Origin: Sphingomonas sp. PsM26
Lineage (GTDB): Bacteria; Pseudomonadota; Alphaproteobacteria; Sphingomonadales; Sphingomonadaceae
DNA length: 64,000 bases
Reading direction: 5' to 3'
Assembly (NCBI GenBank): GCA_030433805.1
Contig: JARUXA010000003.1
Coordinates: forward strand, 1 to 64,000
Part shown: one piece after another, positions 56,270 to 64,000 of the stretch
Numbering within the stretch: position 1 is the stretch's first letter
How the letters are laid out: every line of letters begins with the position of its first letter
Made by a program: the position numbers and the translations under genes
Notes under the pieces: model-generated
What the model was told of the DNA's origin: nothing
What the model saw: only the letters and a program-made list of their open reading frames with translations
The model's database searches: none

Positions 56270-57513
56270 GACGGAAAACCCTCTTCATGCCGCGCCGCCT
56301 GGACTCGGCCCTTCCACATGCCCCCGCGCCCGCGGACATGCTGCCATGCCGACAGCAGCGTGCACCCGGCATAGAAGGTCGCGATCAACGGCAAGGCCAG
56401 CCCCCAAAGTGGCGACCGTTTGTAGAACCGCAACATCGGCTGGAACGCGAGCGCCATCAATCCCCATGCGGCGATCGCGGTCATCCGGGTTTCGCCCTGG
56501 CCGAAGATCGCGAACAGCGGCGGCACGAGATAGGTGAGTGCGAGGCCGATCGTCGTCCCCGCCAACAGCAGCGGCGAATAGTTGAGCTGCGCATAGGCAG
56601 AGCGGGAGATCATCGCGGCGACCGATTCCCAGCTGTCGTAACGCCGGATGCTAACCGCGCGGTCGGTAAGGCCTAGCCACACCGCGCCCTGCTTCTTCAT
56701 CAGCGCGCCGAACGCGCAATCGTCGATCAGCGCGGAGCGCACCGCCGCGATCCCGCCCGCGGCGTCGAGCGCCGCACGCTCGACCAGCATCACGCCCCCC
56801 GCCGCCGCCGCCCGGCCCGAAGCGCGCCGGTTCACCGCCGCGAACGGATAGAGCATCTGGAAGAACCACACGAACGCAGGGATCAGCGCGCGTTCGGCAA
56901 GGCTTTCGCACCGCAGCCGCGCCATCAGTGAGACAAGCACGCGTTCCTCGGCGACCGCACGCGCGACGAGGGTCCGCAGCGTGTCGGGGGCGTGCGCGAT
57001 GTCGGCATCGGTGAGCAAAACATAATTGGGCGTGGTTCCAGCGGCGGCGATCCCTTGCGAGACGGCCCATAGTTTGCCGGTCCAGCCATTCGGCAACGCC
57101 GCGCCCGCCACGACCTGCAACCGATCGCCGCCCGCGGCCCGCGCGATGTCGGCGGTGCCGTCGCTGCTCGAATCATCGACCAGGATGATGTGGAAGTCGC
57201 CGGGATAATCCTGCGCGGCAAGACTACCGATCGCCCGCGCGATCACCTCGGCCTCGTCGCGCGCAGGCACGATCGCGACGACGGACGGCCACGGCCCATC
57301 TTCTCCCCTCCCTGCAAGGGAGGGGTTGGGGGTGGGTTGGTATGGGGAGAGTGCGTCCGCCGCCACGGGCCAACCCACCCCCGGCCCCTCCCTTCCAGGG
57401 AGGGGAGCGAGCGGAGACGTATCGCGCTCGCTAGTCTGCCAGAACCCGTCGCGCGCGAATACCAGCACCAGCCAGATCCCCAGCGACGCCATCGCAATCC
57501 AGAATAAGATCAT
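56266..57513 (-). CDS. hpnB: HpnB glycosyltransferase, with an in-frame palindromic insertion
   Basis: This ~415-residue membrane glycosyltransferase of GT2 type has an N-terminal helix (1-22), the GT2 start VVAIVPARDEAEVIARAI, the DDSSSDGTADIAR motif and LLTDADIAH for metal/nucleotide-sugar binding, and C-terminal helices. It is the hopanoid-associated HpnB family; the sugar transferred is not certain. Residues ~36-70 (PLAPLPGREG ... NPSLAGRG) derive from an inserted family B palindromic element between helix and catalytic domain. ATG 57513 is preferred to 57522. First gene of the operon. Confidence 0.88.
   Translation of the reverse strand: MILFWIAMASLGIWLVLVFARDGFWQTSERDTSPLAPLPGREGPGVGWPVAADALSPYQPTPNPSLAGRGEDGPWPSVVAIVPARDEAEVIARAIGSLAAQDYPGDFHIILVDDSSSDGTADIARAAGGDRLQVVAGAALPNGWTGKLWAVSQGIAAAGTTPNYVLLTDADIAHAPDTLRTLVARAVAEERVLVSLMARLRCESLAERALIPAFVWFFQMLYPFAAVNRRASGRAAAAGGVMLVERAALDAAGGIAAVRSALIDDCAFGALMKKQGAVWLGLTDRAVSIRRYDSWESVAAMISRSAYAQLNYSPLLLAGTTIGLALTYLVPPLFAIFGQGETRMTAIAAWGLMALAFQPMLRFYKRSPLWGLALPLIATFYAGCTLLSAWQHVRGRGGMWKGRVQAARHEEGFPS
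57303..57407. repeat. Palindromic element, family B, inside hpnB
   Basis: This is a 105-bp element with ~38-base arms starting CTCCCCTCCCTGCAAGGG and inverted at the other end (CCCTTCCAGGGAGGGGAG). The centre is ~29 bases. Its length is a multiple of three and it keeps the hpnB frame open. Confidence 0.93.
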
Positions 57514-57553
57514 CGGGCACACCCCAACTGCCGCGAGGAGCGTCGCCCTTCTC

Positions 57554-57658
57554 CTCCCCTCCCTGGAAGGGAGGGGTCGGGGGTGGGTGGGTATGGGGAG
57601 AATGCAACCGCCGCCACGAGCCGACCCACCCCCAGCCCCTCCCTTCCAGGAAGGGGAG
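57554..57658. repeat. Palindromic element, family B, between hpnA and hpnB
   Basis: It has the same 105-bp length and the same arms as the copy inside hpnB. It lies 41 bases upstream of the hpnB start, in the gap after the hpnA stop. The two family B copies are separated by only 146 bases and have the same orientation. Confidence 0.93.
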
Positions 57659-57691
57659 CAAGTGCAGGTCGGTGCGTGCGCTCAAAAACAA

Positions 57692-58690
57692 TCACGCCAG
57701 CATCCCCGCTTGCCGGAACCACGCCACCGCATCCTCCAGCGCCACCCGGTAAGGCCGCGCGCGATACCCGAGCTCAGCTTCCGCCCGCGCGCTCGAGTAA
57801 TACATGTCGTGCGCCGCCATCCGCAGCGCATCCAGCGTCAGGAACGGCTCCTTCCCCTTAACCCGCGCCAGTTTCTCGTTCGCCCACGCCAGCGGAAACA
57901 GCGGCGCACGCGGAATCTGCACCGTCGGCGGCTTGCGCCCGACGATCGCCGCAACGCTGGCGAGCATCTCGCGCAGCGATACGTCCTGCCCGCCGAGCAC
58001 ATAGCGTTCGCCGATCACGCCGTGCGCCATCGCGGCGATATGCCCGTCCGCGACGTCGTCGACATGCACTAGGTTAAGCCCGCTCTCGACGAACGCGGGC
58101 ATCCGCCCCGACGCCGCCTCGACGATGATCCGCCCGGTCGGCGTGGGCCGCGCATCGCGCGGGCCGATCGGGGTCGAGGGATTGACGATCACCGCGGGCA
58201 GCCCCTGCTCGCGCACCATCGCCTCAACCAGCCGCTCGGCGACGACCTTGCTGCGCTTGTACGCGCCGACCGCCTGTTCGGGGGTCGCGGGGCGGGTCTC
58301 ATCCGACGCCTTGCCGTGGTCCGGCCGCAACGTCGCGACGCTGCTGGTATAGACGATCCGCACGACCCCCGCCCCCAGCGCCGCCTGCATCACGGTCTGC
58401 GTGCTCAGCTGATTGTTGCGGACGATCTCCTCGGTGTCGGGCGCCCAGATCCGGTAATCGGCAGCGACGTGGTACAGATGCGTCACGCCCGCCATCGCGC
58501 GCGCCATCGCTTCGGGGTCGCGCGCATCGCCCTCGACGATCTCGCCCGGGAAGTCGGTCAGGTTGGTCCGCGCGCTGCTCGCCCGTGCCAGCCCGCGCAC
58601 ACGCGCGCCAGACGCCGCCAGCCGCCGCGCGACCGCCGAACCGACGAACCCGGATACTCCGGTCACCAGCGTAATAGGTTGATCGCTCAC
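57692..58690 (-). CDS. hpnA: HpnA, NAD(P)-dependent epimerase/dehydratase-like protein
   Basis: This 332-residue extended short-chain dehydrogenase has the nucleotide motif TGVSGFVGSAVARRL at the N terminus, the YKRSK active-site Tyr/Lys and VYTSSVATL before it. HpnA is encoded in most hopanoid loci, and its biochemical role in side-chain modification is not settled. GTG 58690 with GGAGG just upstream is chosen. It is divergent from hpnI across ~156 bases. Confidence 0.9.
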   Translation of the reverse strand: MSDQPITLVTGVSGFVGSAVARRLAASGARVRGLARASSARTNLTDFPGEIVEGDARDPEAMARAMAGVTHLYHVAADYRIWAPDTEEIVRNNQLSTQTVMQAALGAGVVRIVYTSSVATLRPDHGKASDETRPATPEQAVGAYKRSKVVAERLVEAMVREQGLPAVIVNPSTPIGPRDARPTPTGRIIVEAASGRMPAFVESGLNLVHVDDVADGHIAAMAHGVIGERYVLGGQDVSLREMLASVAAIVGRKPPTVQIPRAPLFPLAWANEKLARVKGKEPFLTLDALRMAAHDMYYSSARAEAELGYRARPYRVALEDAVAWFRQAGMLA

Positions 58691-58846
58691 GCAGCCTCCA
58701 TGCCGCGACGCTGTAGAACGCGAGCGCGCAAGCGCAAACAATCTCGCGCAATGTCGCAGCAACAAAGTCTTCGCGCACGGCAAGGTGACGCCTTTTTCAC
58801 AAACGCGCGCCTGTACCCGTCACCACCGCGGCGCTACGGGGGCTAT

Positions 58847-60025
58847 GTGATCCAAATCCTGCACCTACTGGGCACAGTCTTGGGCTGGCTGACGATCGTG
58901 GTCGCGGCGCTCGGCGTGGTCTATTCGACCGCCGCCGCGCTCGTCTTCCGCCGCTATTTCGCGGCGGCGACGCCCGCGCCCGCGCGGCACGAGGCGGTCA
59001 CGCTGGTAAAACCGCTCTACGGCGACGAACCGCGGCTCTCCGACAATCTCGCGAGCTTCCTCGCACAGGATCATGCCGGGCCGATCCAATTGCTGTGCGG
59101 GATCCAGCGCCACGACGATCCCGCGATCGCGGTGGTCGAGGCACTGAAAGCCGCGCATCCCGACGCGCAGATCGATCTCGTGATCGATGGCACGATCCAC
59201 GGCGCGAGCGGCAAGCTCTCCAACCTGATCAACATGGAGCCGCTGATCCGCCACGATGTGGTCGTGCTCAGCGACAGCGACATCGCGGTCGCGCCCGACT
59301 ATCTCGCGCAGATCCTGCGCGCGCTCGATCAGCCAAAGACCGGACTCGTCTCCTGCGTCTACGCCGGTCGCGGCGACACCGGCTTCTGGTCGCACTTCGG
59401 CGCGGCGGGGGTGAGCTACCAGTTCATGCTCGGCCTCGTCTTCGGAGTCGCCAACAAGCTTGCGACGCCGTGCATGGGATCGACCATCGCGATGACCCGC
59501 GAGACGCTGCGCCGGATCGGCGGGTTCACGCGCTTCGCGGACAAGCTCGCCGACGATTATGCGATGGGCGAAGCGGTCCGCGAACTCGGGCTCGAGATCG
59601 CAGTGCCGCCGATGCTGGTCGACCATGCGTTCGACGAGACCAGCTTCGCGGCGCTGTGGCGCCACGAACTCCGCTGGGGTGCGACCGTCCGCGACGTCGC
59701 CTTCTGGCCGTATGTCGGGATCATCATCGGTCTGCCGCTCCCGGTCGCAATCCTCTCGGTGCTGTACTGGCCGACGGTCGGGCTGATCCTGTGTGCGCTT
59801 GCGGTCGTTGCACGGTTGGTGGTTGTGCGGAACGTGAATGCGACTGTAGGGAGGCGCATCGCTCCGTGGTGGATGGCGCTGGCGCATGATGGCATGAGTT
59901 TTGCCCTTTATATCGCGAGCTTCTTCGTCCGATCGGTTGATTGGCGCGGCGCGACCCTTACAATGAAGAATGACGGCCGCATTGTTGCGGCGCACAAGAT
60001 TCAGAATGCGGAGCAACGGGCATGA
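58847..60025 (+). CDS. hpnI: HpnI, hopanoid glycosyltransferase
   Basis: The 392-residue GT2/GT21-type glycosyltransferase resembles ceramide glucosyltransferases, with membrane helices at both ends, the metal motif VVVLSDSDIA, and ADDYAMGEAVRELG. HpnI attaches N-acetylglucosamine to bacteriohopanetetrol in the studied pathway. The start is GTG 58847 with a GGGGG tract upstream. It overlaps hpnJ by four bases. Confidence 0.93.
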   Translation: MIQILHLLGTVLGWLTIVVAALGVVYSTAAALVFRRYFAAATPAPARHEAVTLVKPLYGDEPRLSDNLASFLAQDHAGPIQLLCGIQRHDDPAIAVVEALKAAHPDAQIDLVIDGTIHGASGKLSNLINMEPLIRHDVVVLSDSDIAVAPDYLAQILRALDQPKTGLVSCVYAGRGDTGFWSHFGAAGVSYQFMLGLVFGVANKLATPCMGSTIAMTRETLRRIGGFTRFADKLADDYAMGEAVRELGLEIAVPPMLVDHAFDETSFAALWRHELRWGATVRDVAFWPYVGIIIGLPLPVAILSVLYWPTVGLILCALAVVARLVVVRNVNATVGRRIAPWWMALAHDGMSFALYIASFFVRSVDWRGATLTMKNDGRIVAAHKIQNAEQRA

Positions 60026-61467
60026 TGCGGGCGCTTTTCCTCCAGGCGCCGTCTTTTGACGGTTACGACGGTGGCGCGGGTGCGCGTTACCAGATGAAGC
60101 GGGAGGTCAAATCCTTCTGGTATCCGACCTGGCTCGCGCAGCCGGCGGCAATGGTCGAGGGCTCGAAGCTGATCGACGCGCCTGCGCACGACCAGTCGTG
60201 GGACGACATCGCGCATGAGTTCGACGATCGCGATCTCGTGATCCTCCATACCTCGACTCCGTCGTTCAACCAGGACATCCGCACCGCCGCGCTGATCAAG
60301 CAGCGCAACCCGCGGATTCTGATCGGCTTCGTCGGCGCGAAGGTCGCGGTCGAACCCGACAAGAGCCTCGCCGCCACCCCGGACGTCGATTTCGTCGCGC
60401 GCGAGGAATATGACTTCACGATCCTCGAGATCGCGCAGGGCAAGCCGCTGCGCGAAGTCGACGGCATCACCTGGCGCGATTCGGACGGTGCGTTCATCCG
60501 CAACCGCGACCGCGCGATGATCGAGGACATGGACTCGCTGCCGATGGTCTCGCCGGTCTACAAGCGCGACCTGCAGATCGACAAATATTTCGGCGGCTAC
60601 CTGCTCCACCCGTACGTCAGCTTCTACACCGGTCGTGGCTGCAAGAGCCGTTGCACCTTCTGCCTGTGGCCGCAGACGATCGGCGGGCACACCTACCGTT
60701 TCCGGTCGGTCGCCAAGGTGATCGAGGAAGTCGAGTACATCATCCGCGAGATCCCCGAGACCAAGGAGATCTTCTTCGACGACGACACGCTGACCGACAA
60801 CCATGCGCGCGTCGAGGAACTCGCGATCGCGCTCGGCAAGCTCGGCTTCGGCAAGCCCGGCTTCAAGATGTCGTGGAGCTGCAACGCCAAGGCGAACGTG
60901 CCGCGCAAGACGCTCGAAGTGCTGAAAGCCAACGGCCTGCGCCTGCTGCTCGTCGGCTATGAAAGCGGCAACCAGCAGATCCTGCACAACATCAAGAAGG
61001 GTCTGCGCACCGACGTCGCGCGTCAGTTCACCAAGGATTGCCACGAGCTCGGCGTCGTGATCCACGGCACCTTCATCCTGGGTCTCCCGGGCGAGACGCT
61101 CGAGACGATCGAGGAGACGATCAACTACGCCAAGGAGATCGATCCGCACACGATCCAGGTGTCGCTCGCGGCACCGTATCCCGGCACGTTCCTGTACAAG
61201 CAGGCGACCGAGAACGGCTGGTTCGACAATTCGCACGAATTGCTCACCGACGGCGGCAACCAGATCGCGCAGCTCAGCTACCCGCATCTGCATTCGACGG
61301 TGATTTTCGACAAGGTCGAGGAGTTCTACAAGCGCTTCTACTTCCGCCCGTCGAAGATCTGGGAAATCGTCCGCGAGATGCTGACCGACTGGGACATGAT
61401 GAAGCGCCGTCTGCGCGAAGGCGTCGAATTCTTCGACTTCCTGCGGCGCCGCAAAGAGGCCGTGTAA
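60022..61467 (+). CDS. hpnJ: HpnJ, radical SAM enzyme with B12-binding domain
   Basis: This 481-residue B12-dependent-type radical SAM enzyme has an N-terminal cobalamin-like domain (1-140) and the cluster motif C207xxxC211xxC214 (CKSRCTFC). HpnJ carries out the ring contraction that yields the cyclitol ether head group of hopanoids. It begins four bases before the end of hpnI. The small ORF and hpnK follow. Confidence 0.93.
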   Translation: MMRALFLQAPSFDGYDGGAGARYQMKREVKSFWYPTWLAQPAAMVEGSKLIDAPAHDQSWDDIAHEFDDRDLVILHTSTPSFNQDIRTAALIKQRNPRILIGFVGAKVAVEPDKSLAATPDVDFVAREEYDFTILEIAQGKPLREVDGITWRDSDGAFIRNRDRAMIEDMDSLPMVSPVYKRDLQIDKYFGGYLLHPYVSFYTGRGCKSRCTFCLWPQTIGGHTYRFRSVAKVIEEVEYIIREIPETKEIFFDDDTLTDNHARVEELAIALGKLGFGKPGFKMSWSCNAKANVPRKTLEVLKANGLRLLLVGYESGNQQILHNIKKGLRTDVARQFTKDCHELGVVIHGTFILGLPGETLETIEETINYAKEIDPHTIQVSLAAPYPGTFLYKQATENGWFDNSHELLTDGGNQIAQLSYPHLHSTVIFDKVEEFYKRFYFRPSKIWEIVREMLTDWDMMKRRLREGVEFFDFLRRRKEAV

Positions 61468-61479
61468 GGGTTAGGTTCG

Positions 61480-61677
61480 ATGACGACGATGGCCCGTATG
61501 ACGGTCAACGAGCGGCTCGAAGCGACCGGGCGGCTGGACGCATGGAACGCTGCGGTTGAGGCGCGCGACATGGACACAATGGTTCTGTTGCTGCGCCTCG
61601 TCGCCGCGCCCGATCCGCGTCGGGTCGCGCAGGGCGTGCTCGCGGACCCTGAATTCTACGGGTTTGCGACGCGGTGA
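61480..61677 (+). CDS. Small conserved-type protein between hpnJ and hpnK
   Basis: The 65-residue protein begins MTTMARMTVNERLEATGRLD and is charged and helical, with a DAWNAAVEARDMDTMVLLL core and ending DPEFYGF. It starts 12 bases after hpnJ, and its end overlaps the hpnK start by four bases, so it is clearly part of the operon. Similar small proteins with MTVNERL starts occur in related bacteria, as far as I can recall, but no function is known to me. Confidence 0.72.
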   Translation: MTTMARMTVNERLEATGRLDAWNAAVEARDMDTMVLLLRLVAAPDPRRVAQGVLADPEFYGFATR

Positions 61678-62498
61678 AGACCGCGATCATCACCGCGGAC
61701 GATTTTGGCGTCTCGGCCGAGGTCAACGCCGCGGTCGAGCAAGCGCATCGCGAGGGGATCCTCACCGTCACCAGCCTGATGGTGACGGGTGCCGCCGCGA
61801 TGGACGCCGTGCAGCGCGCGCGGCGGACGCCGACGCTCGGCGTTGGCTTGCACATCGCGCTTGCCGAAACGCCGCCCGCGCTGCCGCCCGCGCAGATCCC
61901 CGACCTTGTCGATGACGCGGGCCAGTTCCGGATCGAATCGCTTCCCGTCGCGCTCGCGCTAGTCGGCAAGGCGTCGGTCCGCCGCCAGCTCGAAGCCGAG
62001 ATCGACGCGCAATTCGCCTTGTTCGCAGCGACCGGACTGCCGCTCGATCACGTCAATTCGCACAAGCATATGCACATGCACCCGGTGATTGCCGCGACCG
62101 TGCTCAAGGTCGGCAAGCGGCACGGCATGACCAGCGTCCGCGCGCCCGTCGAACCACGCGACGTGCTGGCTAAGTTCGAAAAGGCGACCGGGCTCCACAT
62201 CGCCAAGCCGTTCGCGCGCAGTGTCCAGCGCACGATGCGCGGCGGGGGCATGAAGGTCCCCGACCATACCTTCGGCCTCGCCTGGTCGGGCGCGATGCAC
62301 ACCGAACGGCTCCGCGGTGTGCTGCGACACCTTCCCGATGGCGTCAGCGAAGTGTATCTTCACCCCGCGACCGGGCATTACCCGTTGTCCGCTCCCGGCT
62401 ATCAGTATGAAGCCGAGCTGGCGGCACTGCTGGACCCCGTCGCACGCACCATCGTTTCGGACAATCACATCACCCTGGCGCGTTTTGCCGATCTTTAA
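61674..62498 (+). CDS. hpnK: HpnK, YdjC-family deacetylase
   Basis: This 274-residue YdjC/ChbG-type carbohydrate deacetylase has the metal-site ITADDFG near the N terminus and the histidines of NSHKHMHMHP. HpnK removes the acetyl group from the N-acetylglucosamine that HpnI adds. The start is GTG, overlapping the upstream small ORF by four bases. It is followed by a ferritin-like gene 15 bases on. Confidence 0.92.
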   Translation: MKTAIITADDFGVSAEVNAAVEQAHREGILTVTSLMVTGAAAMDAVQRARRTPTLGVGLHIALAETPPALPPAQIPDLVDDAGQFRIESLPVALALVGKASVRRQLEAEIDAQFALFAATGLPLDHVNSHKHMHMHPVIAATVLKVGKRHGMTSVRAPVEPRDVLAKFEKATGLHIAKPFARSVQRTMRGGGMKVPDHTFGLAWSGAMHTERLRGVLRHLPDGVSEVYLHPATGHYPLSAPGYQYEAELAALLDPVARTIVSDNHITLARFADL

Positions 62499-62513
62499 AC
62501 CGGGAGAGCCCCG

Positions 62514-63410
62514 ATGAATTTCATTCCCAAGTCGATCGCCCCCGCAGGTCCCGCCCCGGATGTGCGCGTCAAGCTCGGCAGCCCCGAACACAAGACGCTG
62601 TTCTGCCGCACGATGCTCGACACGCACGATCCCTATCGCCCCGCGCTGATCGACTGGCCGGTGCTTGAGCCCGAAACACGCAACAAGATCGTCTCGCTGC
62701 CGATCTGGGACATCGCCGTGGCGACGGAAGGCCGCGCGGGCATGAACGTCAAGACCTATGGCGAGCAGATCAGCGACCCGCTGCTGCGCGACGCGATCGA
62801 CATGAACGCCTATGAGGAAAGCCGCCACAAGATCGTGCTCGCGGACATGGTCACCTTCTACGGCATCGTCCTCCAGCCCGAGGAAGAGTATAAACGCCCG
62901 CGCGACCCGGAATTCGCGTTCATGCGGACGGGGTTTTCCGAGTGTATCGACAGCTTCTTCGGCTTCGGCCTGTTCAAGGTCGCCGCCGACACCGGCTTCT
63001 TCCCCGAGGAGCTGATCGACACGTTCGAGCCGGTGATGCGCGAGGAAGGCCGCCACATTCTGTTCTTCGTCAATTGGGTCGCCTGGCACCGCCGTAACAT
63101 GCCGTTCTGGCGCCGCCCGTGGTTCGAGATGAAGGTTTGGGCGGTGTGGATCGCGCTGATCTGGGAGCGGATCGACATGGCCAAGGGCATGGGCGACGAC
63201 AACACCAAGGCACAGGAAAACAATTTCACGCTCAACGGCTCGAAGGAGCTTGGCGTCGAGATCGAATTTCCCGAACTGGCGGCGATCTGCCTGGCAGAGA
63301 ACGACCGGCGGCTGGCGGTCTATGACCCGCGGCTGATCCGGCCGAAATTCGTGCCGGGGATGATCCGGCTGGTGCTGCGCTTCATGAGAAAGAAGCCCGC
63401 GCGGGCGTGA
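62514..63410 (+). CDS. Ferritin-like di-iron protein at the end of the hopanoid operon
   Basis: This is a 298-residue helical protein. A four-helix ligand pattern is visible: E72, E102xxH105 (EESRH), E143, and E178xxH181 (EEGRH), the classic E / ExxH / E / ExxH di-iron arrangement. Such proteins oxidise or hydroxylate substrates with O2. It lies 15 bases downstream of hpnK with GGGAG before the ATG, so it is almost surely co-transcribed with hopanoid genes. It is not one of the lettered hpn families I know. A hopanoid-tailoring oxygenase is a reasonable inference. Confidence 0.8.
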   Translation: MNFIPKSIAPAGPAPDVRVKLGSPEHKTLFCRTMLDTHDPYRPALIDWPVLEPETRNKIVSLPIWDIAVATEGRAGMNVKTYGEQISDPLLRDAIDMNAYEESRHKIVLADMVTFYGIVLQPEEEYKRPRDPEFAFMRTGFSECIDSFFGFGLFKVAADTGFFPEELIDTFEPVMREEGRHILFFVNWVAWHRRNMPFWRRPWFEMKVWAVWIALIWERIDMAKGMGDDNTKAQENNFTLNGSKELGVEIEFPELAAICLAENDRRLAVYDPRLIRPKFVPGMIRLVLRFMRKKPARA

Positions 63411-63417
63411 TCCGCGG

Positions 63418-64000
63418 TCAGTCCTGACTCTCGTAGGCGAGCTGCAGCACGCCCCAGTGTCTGCCTTCGACCCAGATCGAGGCAATGACCTGTTTGAGCA
63501 AGACCACGCCGCCGTTCGCCACGGGTCGGCGATATGCCTTCAGACAGAATGGCGCCTCGATCCGCACCTGTATCTGCGTTTCCGGGTAGGTGTAGATCAA
63601 CCCGGCGCGGGAATGCTCCTCGTTCCACACGCGATCGTTCGGGCGTTGCGGAAGCGAGCGTTCGGGCATCGCCACCGCCCCGAAACAGTTTCGATCGGTG
63701 AAGCTCATCCCGAAGAAGCCCGGCAGTTGACGCGCGCGCTCCTGGTGTGGGCGCGCCAGCCGCGTGAACAGCGCCTGCGCGGCGTGGGTGAAAATGGGCG
63801 GGTCGCTCGCGGGGACGGGCCGGTAATCATCGCTCATGATCGCGTCGAGCGCAATTTCACGAGACGCGACCGCTTTCTCGAGACCATCGCCGACCGACCG
63901 CGCAACCTCTAGCCCGAAGTTGATGTAAGGCGAATCGAGCATGTCCGCACCGCTTTCCGCGAGCATTTGCAATAGGGCGTTCGTATCGTCGCTGACCGCG
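63418..64000 (-). CDS. C-terminal part of a methyl-accepting chemotaxis-type protein (runs off the window)
   Basis: The visible ~194 residues start within the edge and end at 63418. They contain QMLAESGADMLDSPYINFGLEV and a C-terminal PRPHQERARQL/YPETQIQVRIEAPF region. I associate this tail with sphingomonad chemotaxis-receptor-like proteins, but no signalling hairpin is visible because the N-terminal part lies outside the window. The frame stays open to the last base. Confidence 0.6.
   Translation of the reverse strand, partial: AVSDDTNALLQMLAESGADMLDSPYINFGLEVARSVGDGLEKAVASREIALDAIMSDDYRPVPASDPPIFTHAAQALFTRLARPHQERARQLPGFFGMSFTDRNCFGAVAMPERSLPQRPNDRVWNEEHSRAGLIYTYPETQIQVRIEAPFCLKAYRRPVANGGVVLLKQVIASIWVEGRHWGVLQLAYESQD

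Overview
The window is high-GC alphaproteobacterial DNA, most consistent with a sphingomonad (Sphingomonas or a close relative). I base this on codon and protein style, the full hopanoid (hpn) locus, the ahpC/ahpD/oxyR block, the MoxR/DUF58/DUF4350/DUF4129 operon, CsbD and PhnA-like stress proteins, and many short palindromic repeats of the kind dispersed in these genomes. No species can be named from the sequence alone. The first ~120 bases are G/C homopolymer runs that look like a poor-quality contig edge.

Layout. (1) 128-3595: peroxide defence (ahpD, ahpC, divergent oxyR), a secreted fasciclin protein, then moaE. (2) 3603-11339: moaD, pgsA, an LplT/Aas-type MFS carrier, a MASE1-PAS-GGDEF diguanylate cyclase, a secreted M28 peptidase, and an exported alpha/beta hydrolase. 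(3) 11343-30946: a plant-polysaccharide side-chain locus with GH127, IclR regulator, GH95, a Zn dehydrogenase resembling L-galactonate 5-dehydrogenase, GH43, an Asp/Asn beta-hydroxylase, GH51, a GH2 beta-galactosidase, a FadR-type GntR regulator and GH27. It is interrupted at about 17.83-20.13 kb by an AT-richer stretch of small ORFs separated by four copies of a ~65-bp repeat. (4) 31062-34323: a PAS/LuxR regulator and a CsbD / PhnA-like / CsbD-TM stress cluster ending in a strong terminator. (5) 34322-41622: a six-gene leftward operon DUF4129-DUF4350-MoxR-DUF58-SpoIIM-RDD, with a divergent YciC-like membrane protein. (6) 41685-63410: hopanoid biosynthesis. hpnN, and hpnM with an MlaA homologue, handle transport. 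ispH supplies isoprenoid precursor. hpnB-C-D-E-shc-hpnG (leftward, 4-nt overlaps at most junctions) makes squalene, cyclises it and processes the side chain. hpnA stands alone. hpnI-J-(small ORF)-hpnK plus a ferritin-like di-iron protein (rightward) complete tailoring. The window ends inside a chemotaxis-receptor-like gene.

The most unusual signal is a set of palindromic elements, each about 105 bp (exactly 35 codons) and built of two inverted arms (REPIN-like). I find two families. Family A has copies at 9890, 10084, 44771, 45994 and 51020; family B has copies at ~668, 57303 and 57554. One copy of each family sits in frame INSIDE a hopanoid gene (hpnG and hpnB), adding ~35 residues. A single-arm relative sits in shc right after the catalytic DxDD motif, together with a one-base frameshift at a six-base homopolymer. 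Three hopanoid genes carrying such elements, without a stop being introduced, recalls the protein-coding palindromic elements of Rickettsia. I know of no description of this for these genes.
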